In this document: piece after piece, positions 25,464 through 32,740 of the stretch | How the letters are laid out: each line of letters starts with the position of its first letter | Position numbering within the stretch: the stretch's first letter is position 1 | Assembly: GCA_024400305.1 (NCBI GenBank) | Contig: JAKSMX010000004.1 | Span: 1-64,000 of the forward strand | Source of the DNA: Bacteroidales bacterium | GTDB lineage: Bacteria > Bacteroidota > Bacteroidia > Bacteroidales > F082 | Direction: 5' to 3' | DNA length: 64,000 bases | The notes under the pieces: model-generated | Databases searched by the model: none | What the model was told of the DNA's origin: nothing | Seen by the model: the letters and a program-made list of their open reading frames with translations, nothing else | Made by a program: the position numbers and the translations under genes

Positions 25464-25494
25464 TTTGTCATTTCAAAGAAAAGTTGTAAATTTG
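25464..25494 (+). promoter_or_regulatory. Promoter of the lysine-fermentation operon
   Basis: TTTG (25464-25467), a 19-base spacer and TAAATTTG (25487-25494) match the Bacteroidota -33/-7 consensus in sequence and spacing. It lies 51 bases before the first gene of the operon. No lysine or B12 riboswitch fold was recognised in the leader. Confidence 0.72.
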
Positions 25495-25545
25495 CAAGAA
25501 AATTTTTTAATTAATTGAAGTTAAACAAATTAAATATAAACAGCT

Positions 25546-26196
25546 ATGAATAAGCAGATTACATTAGAGCAGGCCGTTGAAAGAGTACACGACGGCATGA
25601 CTATCATGTTCGGCGGATTCCTCGGAGTTGGAAGCGCAGTTCAGATCATCGACGCTATCGTAGAAAAAGGCGTTAAAGACCTTACAATCATTGCAAACGA
25701 CACTGCATACGACGCTGTCGCACACGGCAAACTCGTTGCAAACCATCAGGTTAAGAAAGCCATCGTATCACACACAGGCACAAACAAAGAAACGGCGGCG
25801 CAGAAGAACGCCGGCACCCTTGAAGTCGAATACGTGCCTCAGGGCACACTCGCGGAACGCATCAGAGCCTACGGCGCAGGTCTCGGCGGAGTCCTCACCC
25901 CGACAGGTCTCGGCACCATCATACAGGACGGCAAGGAAATCGTGAAAGTTGACGGTAAAGATTACATCCTCGAGAAACCTCTCAAGGCCGACATCGCTTT
26001 CCTCCGCGCGAACATCGTTGACGAGTTCGGCAACATGGTGTTCCTCGGCACAACAAACAACTTCAACCCGCTCATGGCAACAGCCGCCGACTATGTCGTC
26101 GTCGAGGCCGAGAAGCTCGTGAAAGTAGGAGAAATCAAGCCGGAATGCGTCCACGCTTCAGGTATTTACGTTGACGGAATTTACGTTGAGAAGTAG
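25546..26196 (+). CDS. atoD: Acetoacetate/butyrate CoA-transferase subunit A
   Basis: A 216-residue class I CoA-transferase alpha subunit of usual length. It shows VHDGMTIMFGGFLGVGSAVQIIDAIV (the GGF.G.G family motif), KDLTIIANDT, AIVSHTGTNKETA, EVEYVPQGTLAERIRAYGAGLGG and LTPTGLGTII. The active-site Glu resides on the beta subunit (AtoA), which is not present here; the next gene is kal. In the lysine-to-butyrate pathway this enzyme moves CoA between acetoacetate/butyrate and acetate. It is the first gene after the operon promoter. A partner atoA elsewhere is needed for activity. Confidence 0.88.
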   Translation: MNKQITLEQAVERVHDGMTIMFGGFLGVGSAVQIIDAIVEKGVKDLTIIANDTAYDAVAHGKLVANHQVKKAIVSHTGTNKETAAQKNAGTLEVEYVPQGTLAERIRAYGAGLGGVLTPTGLGTIIQDGKEIVKVDGKDYILEKPLKADIAFLRANIVDEFGNMVFLGTTNNFNPLMATAADYVVVEAEKLVKVGEIKPECVHASGIYVDGIYVEK

Positions 26197-26212
26197 AAAG
26201 TTCGTAAAGTGG

Positions 26213-26273
26213 AAAGTTTATAAAGTGGAAAGTTAATGAACACGTTCCTGATTTCAAAAACTTTATAAACTTT
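26213..26273. repeat. 14-bp inverted repeat in the atoD-kal gap
   Basis: AAAGTTTATAAAGT (26213-26226) and its exact reverse complement (26260-26273) face each other over a 33-base loop. The left arm is preceded by the short direct repeats AAAGTTCGTAAAGTGGAAAG. It sits 15 bases before kal and could be an mRNA-stability element. Confidence 0.7.
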
Positions 26274-26287
26274 AAAAAATCAAAAAA

Positions 26288-26686
26288 ATGGAAAAAGAAT
26301 ATAGATCAATGCTCAGACTCCGCATGAGTGCGAAAGACGCTCATTATGGCGGAAATCTGGTTGACGGCGCACACATGGTTCACCTCTTCGGTGACGTCGC
26401 AACGGAATTATTAATCATGACAGACGGTGACGAGGGTCTCTTCTGCGCATACGACAACATCGAGTTCCTCGCTCCGGTTTACGCCGGCGACTACATCGAG
26501 GCGGAAGGCTGGGTCACCAAGATCGGCAACACCTCGCGCAAGATGGAGTTCGTGGCACGCAAGGTCATCGCCCCGCGTCCTGACATCTCGGACTCGGCAG
26601 CCGATGTCCTGGCTGAACCAATCATCGTGGCTCGCGCAAGCGGCACATGCGTCGTGAAGAAAGAACAGCAGAGAATTAAAAGATAA
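26288..26686 (+). CDS. kal: 3-aminobutyryl-CoA ammonia-lyase (Kal)
   Basis: A 132-residue hotdog-fold protein, the normal Kal length. Its sequence reads [48 protein letters not shown], followed by the acyl-CoA-type hotdog core [29 protein letters not shown]. Kal removes ammonia from L-3-aminobutyryl-CoA to give crotonyl-CoA, a late step of anaerobic lysine degradation. The position directly before kce fits the standard gene set. Twelve bases separate it from kce, so they are translated from one message. Confidence 0.87.
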   Translation: MEKEYRSMLRLRMSAKDAHYGGNLVDGAHMVHLFGDVATELLIMTDGDEGLFCAYDNIEFLAPVYAGDYIEAEGWVTKIGNTSRKMEFVARKVIAPRPDISDSAADVLAEPIIVARASGTCVVKKEQQRIKR

Positions 26687-26697
26687 AAATAACGGAA

Positions 26698-27528
26698 ATG
26701 GATAAACTCATCATCACAGCCGCCATCTGCGGCGCGGAAGTAACAAAAGAACAGAACCCGAACGTGCCTTACACCGTTGAGGAAATCGTGCGCGAGGCCA
26801 AGTCAGCCGTTGACGCTGGCGCGGCCATCGTCCACCTTCACGTCCGCTGGGACGACGGCACTCCTACGCAGAGCCGTGAACGTTTTCAGGAATGCGAAGA
26901 GGCCATTCTCAAGGTCTGCCCGAATGTCATCCTCATCCCTTCGACAGGCGGCGCCGTCGGCATGACACCAGACGAACGTCTTCAGTCAACCGACACGAAC
27001 CCGCTTCCGGAGATGGCCACACTCGACTGCGGCACATGCAACTTCGGTGACGAGATATTTGACAACACAATGCCTACGATGCGTGCCTTCGGCAAGCGCA
27101 TGATCGAACGCGGCATCAAGCCTGAATACGAATGCTTCGAGATGGGTCACCTCGACACCATCCTCACCATGGCACGCAAAGGCGAAGTCCCTGGTGCACC
27201 AATGCAATTCAACTTCGTGCTCGGCGTACCGGGCTGCACACCGGCTACAGTCGCCAACCTCTGCTGGCTCGTCAACGGCATCCCTGCCGGTTCAACATGG
27301 ACAGTGACAGGCGTCGGACGTAATGCATTCCCGATGGCGGCGGCAGCCATCGCAATGGGCGGCAACGTGCGCGTCGGATTCGAAGACAACCTCTATTTAT
27401 CAAAAGGTGTCCTCGCGAAGTCAAACGGCGAACTCGTTGAGAAAGTCGTGAGACTGGCAAAAGAACTCGGCCGCCCGATTGCAACGAGCGACGAGGCAAG
27501 AGAGATTCTCGGACTCAAGAAGAGGTAA
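26698..27528 (+). CDS. kce: 3-keto-5-aminohexanoate cleavage enzyme (Kce)
   Basis: A 276-residue member of the BKACE (DUF849) family. Motifs include AAICGAEVT, DAGAAIVHLHVRWDDGTPTQ with the two zinc-binding His, PSTGGAVGMT, the substrate Glu in the PEYECFEMGHLD segment, GVPGCTPATV and GGNVRVGFEDNLYL. Kce condenses 3-keto-5-aminohexanoate with acetyl-CoA to yield acetoacetate and L-3-aminobutyryl-CoA, the substrate of Kal. It follows kal closely. The gap to kdd (27529-27579) holds three GGTAATTA-type direct repeats. Confidence 0.93.
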   Translation: MDKLIITAAICGAEVTKEQNPNVPYTVEEIVREAKSAVDAGAAIVHLHVRWDDGTPTQSRERFQECEEAILKVCPNVILIPSTGGAVGMTPDERLQSTDTNPLPEMATLDCGTCNFGDEIFDNTMPTMRAFGKRMIERGIKPEYECFEMGHLDTILTMARKGEVPGAPMQFNFVLGVPGCTPATVANLCWLVNGIPAGSTWTVTGVGRNAFPMAAAAIAMGGNVRVGFEDNLYLSKGVLAKSNGELVEKVVRLAKELGRPIATSDEAREILGLKKR

Positions 27529-27579
27529 TTAGGTAATTAGAAAATAGGTAATTAATTAATAAATAAAAAATAAAACACA

Positions 27580-28653
27580 ATGCAGAAACACGGAAATAAA
27601 TACGGTACACACCGCGTGATTGAACCAAAAGGCGTTCTTCCACAACCAGCTAACAAACTCGACAACAACATGGACGAAATCTACGACAACGAGATTCTCA
27701 TCGACGTCCAGACTTTGAACATTGACTCAGCTTCATTCACCGACATTCACAACTATGCAAAGCAGCAGGCCGGTGAAGGCGCAAGCGAAGCCAAGATCAT
27801 GGAAGAAGTGAAGAAGGAAATGTTCTATAATGTTGAACTTCAGGGCAAACACCGCAATCGCAGAACAGGCTCAGGCGGTATGCTCCTCGGAAAGGTCGAG
27901 AAAATCGGCGACGCTTTGAAAGGCAAGATCGACCTCAAGGAAGGCGACCGCATCGCAACACTCGTATCATTGTCACTCACACCTCTCCGCATAGACGAGA
28001 TCCTTGAAATACGTCCTGAAATCGACCAGGTTGACATCAAAGGCAAGGCCATCCTCTTCGAGAGCGGCATCTATGCGAAGATCCCGACCGACATGCCGGA
28101 GAAACTCGCCCTGTCAGCATTGGACGTCGCCGGCGCACCGGCACAGACAGCGAAACTCTGCCAGTATGGTCAGACGGTCGTCATCCTCGGTGCAGGCGGC
28201 AAGTCAGGCATGCTCTGCTGCTACGAGGCCAAGAAACGCGTCGGCGTCACCGGTAAGGTCATCGGCATCGCCAACAGCCCGAAATCAACACAGCGCATCA
28301 AAGACCTCGGCTTCTGCGACATCGTCGAGAGTGCGGCAGGCATGACACCGGTTCAGATCTATGAACTCGTCGAACGCCTCACCAACGGCAAGATGGCTGA
28401 TGTCACAATCAATTGCGTCAACGTGCCGGATCAGGAGATGACAGCAGTCCTCTGCACAAAGGACGATGGTGTTGTCTATTTCTTCTCAATGGCGACAAGC
28501 TTCACGAAGGCATCACTCGGTGCTGAAGGCATAGGCGCTGACGTGAACATGATCATGGGCAACGGCTACACAAAAGGCCACGCCGAGTTCACATTGCAGG
28601 AACTCCGCGAGAGCGAGAAGCTCCGTAAGATTTTTGAAGAACTCTATGCATAA
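27580..28653 (+). CDS. kdd: L-erythro-3,5-diaminohexanoate dehydrogenase (Kdd)
   Basis: A 357-residue protein of the usual Kdd length. The N-terminal part (HRVIEPKGVLPQPANKLDN...EILIDVQTLNIDSASFTDI) leads to LQGKHRNRRTGSGGMLLGKVEKIG. A dinucleotide-binding core follows with TVVILGAGGKSGMLCCYEAKKRVG and IGIANSPKSTQRIKDLGFCD. Kdd oxidises 3,5-diaminohexanoate with NAD(P)+ to 3-keto-5-aminohexanoate, the Kce substrate. In the order of the pathway it comes after KamA and KamD/E. The gap to kamA contains a 16-bp inverted repeat (28663-28726). Confidence 0.92.
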   Translation: MQKHGNKYGTHRVIEPKGVLPQPANKLDNNMDEIYDNEILIDVQTLNIDSASFTDIHNYAKQQAGEGASEAKIMEEVKKEMFYNVELQGKHRNRRTGSGGMLLGKVEKIGDALKGKIDLKEGDRIATLVSLSLTPLRIDEILEIRPEIDQVDIKGKAILFESGIYAKIPTDMPEKLALSALDVAGAPAQTAKLCQYGQTVVILGAGGKSGMLCCYEAKKRVGVTGKVIGIANSPKSTQRIKDLGFCDIVESAAGMTPVQIYELVERLTNGKMADVTINCVNVPDQEMTAVLCTKDDGVVYFFSMATSFTKASLGAEGIGADVNMIMGNGYTKGHAEFTLQELRESEKLRKIFEELYA

Positions 28654-28662
28654 ATGTCTTTG

Positions 28663-28726
28663 GCTTTTAGTCGTTAGCCATTAGTCATGGGTACGCTGAA
28701 TGTGGCATTAGCTAACGGCTAAAAGC
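28663..28726. repeat. 16-bp inverted repeat in the kdd-kamA gap
   Basis: GCTTTTAGTCGTTAGC (28663-28678) faces GCTAACGGCTAAAAGC (28711-28726); all pairs hold except one G-T. The loop is 32 bases. It fills most of the 94-base gap between kdd and kamA. Confidence 0.75.
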
Positions 28727-28747
28727 TGATTATTAAAAACTAATAAA

Positions 28748-30052
28748 ATGGGCGAATCAAGAAGAAAACAATTATTCCCGGAAGTTACCGATGAACAGTG
28801 GAACGACTGGAAATGGCAGGTCAAGAACCGTATTGAGAATCTTGACCAGCTCAAGAAATACATCAAGCTGACGGAAGAGGAAGAAGAAGGCGTGAAGAAG
28901 ACCTTGCAGACACTCCGCATGGCCATCACACCTTATTATTTAAGCCTCATCAACCCTGACGACCCGCATGACCCGGTGCGCCGTCAGTGCATCCCGACAG
29001 CGGCTGAGACACACATCGCAAGAGCCGACCTCCTCGACCCGTTGCATGAAGACGAGGACTCACCGGTCCCCGGCCTCACACACCGTTACCCTGACAGAGT
29101 GCTGTTCCTCATCACCGATATGTGTTCGATGTACTGCCGTCACTGCACACGCCGCCGTTTCGCGGGCCAGAAAGATGACGAGTCACCGAAAGACCGTATC
29201 GAGAAAGCATTGGAATACATCGAGAAGACAGAATGTGTCCGCGACGTGTTGCTGTCAGGCGGTGACGCCTTGATGGTCAGCGACGAGAAGCTGGAATACA
29301 TCATCAGCCGTCTTCGTAAGATCAAGCACGTGGAGATCGTCCGTCTCGGGACACGCACACCTGTCGTATGCCCGCAGCGTATCACTCCGGCCTTGTGCGA
29401 CATGCTGAAGAAATATCATCCTATCTGGATCAACACACACTTCAACCATCCGAACGAGGTGACACCGGAATCTGCGGCGGCATGTGCACGTCTCGCCGAC
29501 GCCGGCATCCCGCTCGGCAACCAGAGTGTGTTGCTCCGCGGCATCAACGACTGCGTCTTCGTGATGAGAAACCTCGTCCACGAACTCGTGAAGATGCGTG
29601 TCAGACCTTATTATATATATCAGTGCGACCTCTCAATGGGTCTTGAGCATTTCCGCACGCCAGTGTCGAAGGGCATCGAGATCATCGAAGGTCTCCGAGG
29701 CCACACCTCAGGATTCTGCGTCCCGACATTCGTCGTCGATGCTCCGGGCGGCGGCGGCAAGACACCGGTCATGCCACAGTACGTCATCTCACAGTCACCT
29801 GGCAGAGTGGTGCTCCGTAACTTCGAAGGCGTCATCACGACCTACACCGAGCCGGCTGAATATCACAGCGATTGCAACTGCCCTGAATGCCAGGCTCTTA
29901 AAAAGAAACTCGAAGCTGAAAGAGTTGAAGACGTTGACAGAAACAAACCTGTTGACGGCGTCATCACACTCCTCGAAGGCGAGAAAATGAACATCGAACC
30001 GGCTCATCTGAAACGCCACGAACGCAACGAAAAACGTAACGAAAATAAATAA
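28748..30052 (+). CDS. kamA: Lysine 2,3-aminomutase (KamA)
   Basis: A 434-residue radical-SAM enzyme. The 4Fe-4S cluster motif is MCSMYCRHC (Cys at residues 126, 130 and 133). The PLP-binding Gly-rich stretch [11 protein letters not shown] is near residue 338, and [21 protein letters not shown] and [14 protein letters not shown] match the family. KamA moves the alpha-amino group of L-lysine to carbon 3, the first committed step of lysine fermentation. The C-terminal [11 protein letters not shown]ys cluster is the zinc ligand set of KamA dimers. It is followed by a hairpin at 30064-30102 that could limit read-through to the kamB/kamC part. Confidence 0.95.
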   Translation: MGESRRKQLFPEVTDEQWNDWKWQVKNRIENLDQLKKYIKLTEEEEEGVKKTLQTLRMAITPYYLSLINPDDPHDPVRRQCIPTAAETHIARADLLDPLHEDEDSPVPGLTHRYPDRVLFLITDMCSMYCRHCTRRRFAGQKDDESPKDRIEKALEYIEKTECVRDVLLSGGDALMVSDEKLEYIISRLRKIKHVEIVRLGTRTPVVCPQRITPALCDMLKKYHPIWINTHFNHPNEVTPESAAACARLADAGIPLGNQSVLLRGINDCVFVMRNLVHELVKMRVRPYYIYQCDLSMGLEHFRTPVSKGIEIIEGLRGHTSGFCVPTFVVDAPGGGGKTPVMPQYVISQSPGRVVLRNFEGVITTYTEPAEYHSDCNCPECQALKKKLEAERVEDVDRNKPVDGVITLLEGEKMNIEPAHLKRHERNEKRNENK

Positions 30053-30063
30053 TTGAGTTTTAG

Positions 30064-30102
30064 GATTGGTCGGTTTTTCCCACAAGGATTATCCGGCCAA
30101 TC
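30064..30102 (+). terminator. Hairpin after kamA (attenuator or terminator)
   Basis: GATTGGTCGG pairs with CCGGCCAATC apart from one G-U, then TTTATAATTT. The operon appears to continue beyond it, so partial termination is the best reading. Confidence 0.6.
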
Positions 30103-30127
30103 TTTATAATTTGAAACTTTAGAAACA

Positions 30128-30370
30128 ATGGTAACATATAAAAGTTTTCCAAGATGGAAGGCGGGTGTTATTTTCGCTGTAATTCAATGGTTTGCAAGTG
30201 CGATAATCGTTATGATTCTCCACCCGACAAGCGGCAGATTTGAAAATATCATCGAAGCTGGCATATATGCATTGGCAGCAGGCATATTGTATATCGTATT
30301 CACGTGGTTCATCGGCGAAAAGATGAAAACCGTGAAAGTGGAAATTCCAGAAGATAATAAAGAAGAATAG
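30128..30370 (+). CDS. Small two-helix membrane protein, unknown
   Basis: An 80-residue protein with two membrane segments at about residues 12-31 (AGVIFAVIQWFASAIIVMIL) and 43-63 (AGIYALAAGILYIVFTWFIG), separated by a short loop HPTSGRFEN. The C-terminus is charged (KTVKVEIPEDNKEE). It lies between kamA and kamB, 19 bases ahead of kamB, so it is probably cotranscribed. The family is not recognised. A role in the pathway, such as transport or membrane tethering, is only a guess. Confidence 0.7.
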   Translation: MVTYKSFPRWKAGVIFAVIQWFASAIIVMILHPTSGRFENIIEAGIYALAAGILYIVFTWFIGEKMKTVKVEIPEDNKEE

Positions 30371-30389
30371 AGCTTTATACTGATAATCA

Positions 30390-31394
30390 ATGCCTTTTAT
30401 AAAGGAACTTGTTAAATACAAAAGTTGTTCCATCGTCGGGCTTGAGAAAAACACGGGGAAGACAGTTTGTCTGAACTATGTCCTTGACCGCTTGCCCCTC
30501 GACGGAATGCGTATTGCAGTGAGTTCCATCGGTATCGACGGCGAGACGACGGATCAGGTGACTCGTACAGCCAAGCCGGAGATAACATTGAAGGCGGACA
30601 CTTTTTTTGCGACGAGCGAGAAACATTATTTAAGCAGGAAATTGGTCTCGGAGCTTGTCGATGTGAGCGATGAAAGCACATCACTCGGAAGGATTGTGAC
30701 GGCGAAGGCTCTGACAAAAGGGAAGATACTGCTTTCGGGTCCTTCGTCAAACTTCGGGCTGAGACGCTGGATGAACTCGATGCGTAAATTCGACATCGAC
30801 TTGATTTTGATTGACGGTGCGCTTTCACGGATGAGCCTCGCGTCGCCGGCAACGAGCGAGTCGATGATTCTGTCAACAGGCGCGGCTTATTCCGCGAATA
30901 TAAACACACTCGTGCAGAAGACCGCTTTCGTGGTGGAGATGATAAACCTTGACCTCACTTCCGAGGAGAACAGATTGAGATTCAATGACATTCACAGCGG
31001 CGTGTGGGCAGTCGATGACAATGACGAACTTCATGACCTGAAAGTGACATCATCGCTGTCAACGAATCTCTGCACCGAAGGCATCGAACACTGCAAGACG
31101 CTGTTTTTGACCGGTGCGTTGACCGACACGTTTCTGAACCACATCCGCGGAAAACGGCTGTTCAAGGAGACGGAAATTGTGGTCACTGACTTCACGAAGA
31201 TTTTCCTTACACCTTTATTATATAAGGGCTTCGTGAGCGGCGGCGGAAAGATAAGCGTTATGATGAAAAGCAAGCTCATTGCTGTGACAGTGAACCCGAC
31301 CGCGCCAAATGGCATGGTTTTGGATTCGGAAAAACTTTGTAAAACACTATCGGAAGCAATCAACCTTCCGGTTTATGATTTGATGAAAAACTGA
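30390..31394 (+). CDS. kamB: Lysine 5,6-aminomutase reactivase subunit KamB-like
   Basis: A 334-residue protein with a P-loop at the start (SIVGLEKNTGKTVCLNYVLDRL). Further segments are RIAVSSIGIDGETTD, ILLSGPSSNFGLRRWMNSMRKFDIDLILIDGALSRMSLASPATSESMILSTGA and a metal-like FFATSEKHYLS. Placement right before the MutS-like KamC is the conserved context of kamB in lysine clusters. The pair is annotated as an ATP-dependent reactivase for the B12-dependent aminomutase KamD/KamE. The role here is inferred from context. Its stop overlaps the kamC start (TGATG at 31392-31396). Confidence 0.78.
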   Translation: MPFIKELVKYKSCSIVGLEKNTGKTVCLNYVLDRLPLDGMRIAVSSIGIDGETTDQVTRTAKPEITLKADTFFATSEKHYLSRKLVSELVDVSDESTSLGRIVTAKALTKGKILLSGPSSNFGLRRWMNSMRKFDIDLILIDGALSRMSLASPATSESMILSTGAAYSANINTLVQKTAFVVEMINLDLTSEENRLRFNDIHSGVWAVDDNDELHDLKVTSSLSTNLCTEGIEHCKTLFLTGALTDTFLNHIRGKRLFKETEIVVTDFTKIFLTPLLYKGFVSGGGKISVMMKSKLIAVTVNPTAPNGMVLDSEKLCKTLSEAINLPVYDLMKN

Positions 31395-32740
31395 TGCAAC
31401 TTAAACAACTCATAGATTCACCCTGCGGTCTGAAATACATGATCGACAACCTCGACACGCATTCGGGCTATACGCGCCGTCTGCTTCTTGATTCGGAGAT
31501 GCCGAAGAACGATGTGGAAATTGAAACAAAATATCAGATTCTCAAAGAGTTTTATAATGTTGTAAATCAAAAGAATAACCTTAATCAAATCAATACCTTG
31601 CAATTCAAACTCTGCAATCTGAAAGAGATTCAGGGTACAATTAACCACCTTAAAAACAAATACATCTTGGACGACATCGAGTTGTTCGAGGTGAAACATT
31701 TGGCGATTCTCGCATCGGATATTCAAGTCATAATTGAAAAATTGCGTTTAGATGATTGCGTTTTCATCCCGAATCTCGAAGATGTCGTAAGCATCCTCGA
31801 CCCCGATGGCATGAAGATTTCGACGTTTTACATTTACGATTCATACAACGAGCGGCTGAAGGAGCTTCGCCGTTTGATGAAGGAGAAAGAAGAGTTTGAC
31901 GAGGCGTTGTTTGCCGAAGCGAGTTCCATTGAAGACGAGGTGAGGGCGAAACTCTCGATGCGGCTTTCAAAATTCGCCGATGACCTTGAAGCGGCGCAGA
32001 AAGCATTGGCGTTCATCGACTTGAATCTTGCGAAAGCGTTTCAGATGATAAAGATGAACCTTGTGTTTCCGACCATCTCGAATGACGGCGAGACGGAATA
32101 TAAAGGAATGTTCAACCCAGAGGTGAAGGAGATACTGACGGGCGGATTCCAGCCGATAGACATCCGTTTCGGCACCCGTCCGACTATAATCATGGGAACG
32201 AACATGGGAGGCAAGACGGTGGTTTTGAAGACCTTGGCGTTGTGCCAGTATCTTTTCCAATACGGTTTCGGCATTCCGGCGGTGGAGGCTAAAATTATGA
32301 TACAGAATGACTTGTTCCTCTGCACGACCGACGAACAGTCGGTGCGGAAGGGGTTGTCGTCGTTTGCAGCCGAGATGAAAAACATCAATGAGATTGTCAA
32401 CACATCGAGGATGAAGAGCAATTTCCTCGCATTGATTGATGAGCCGGCGAGGACCACGAATCCTACTGAAGGCACGGCGTTGGTGTCGGCGTTGGTAAAA
32501 GTACTTCAGGAAAAACAGATCAGTCTGATAATCGTAACACATTATAACATAAACACATACAACAATCGTTGCCTCCGTGTCAGAGGCTTTGAGAACGGCA
32601 GGATGAACTACGAACTCGTTGAGGTGAAGGACGGCGAGGTGCCGCACGAGGCGTTGAACATAGCGGAGAGCTTGGGAGTGGATAAGGAATGGCTTGAGGA
32701 GGCGAGGAAGAGTTTGGAAGAAAGGAGATTGCTGAAATGA
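31394..32740 (+). CDS. kamC: MutS-like reactivase ATPase KamC
   Basis: A 448-residue MutS-related protein with no mismatch-recognition domain. Residues 1-230 are helical clamp/lever-like (LKEIQGTINHLKNKYIL..., LKELRRLMKEKEEFDEALFAEA). The C-terminal ATPase has Walker A IMGTNMGGKTVVLKTLALCQYL (about residue 265), the STD/ST-like VRKGLSSFAAEMKNINEIV, Walker B FLALIDEPARTTNPTEG and LIIVTHYN. It occurs within lysine-fermentation clusters and is thought to work with KamB to restore damaged cobalamin in lysine 5,6-aminomutase. The stop TGA overlaps the ATG of the following R-M gene as ATGA (32737-32740), which is odd for unrelated genes. Confidence 0.85.
   Translation: MQLKQLIDSPCGLKYMIDNLDTHSGYTRRLLLDSEMPKNDVEIETKYQILKEFYNVVNQKNNLNQINTLQFKLCNLKEIQGTINHLKNKYILDDIELFEVKHLAILASDIQVIIEKLRLDDCVFIPNLEDVVSILDPDGMKISTFYIYDSYNERLKELRRLMKEKEEFDEALFAEASSIEDEVRAKLSMRLSKFADDLEAAQKALAFIDLNLAKAFQMIKMNLVFPTISNDGETEYKGMFNPEVKEILTGGFQPIDIRFGTRPTIIMGTNMGGKTVVLKTLALCQYLFQYGFGIPAVEAKIMIQNDLFLCTTDEQSVRKGLSSFAAEMKNINEIVNTSRMKSNFLALIDEPARTTNPTEGTALVSALVKVLQEKQISLIIVTHYNINTYNNRCLRVRGFENGRMNYELVEVKDGEVPHEALNIAESLGVDKEWLEEARKSLEERRLLK

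Noticed and set aside
25376..25545. Lysine or cobalamin riboswitch ahead of the lysine operon
   Set aside because: The leader after the promoter is only about 45 bases and shows no aptamer-like conserved boxes.
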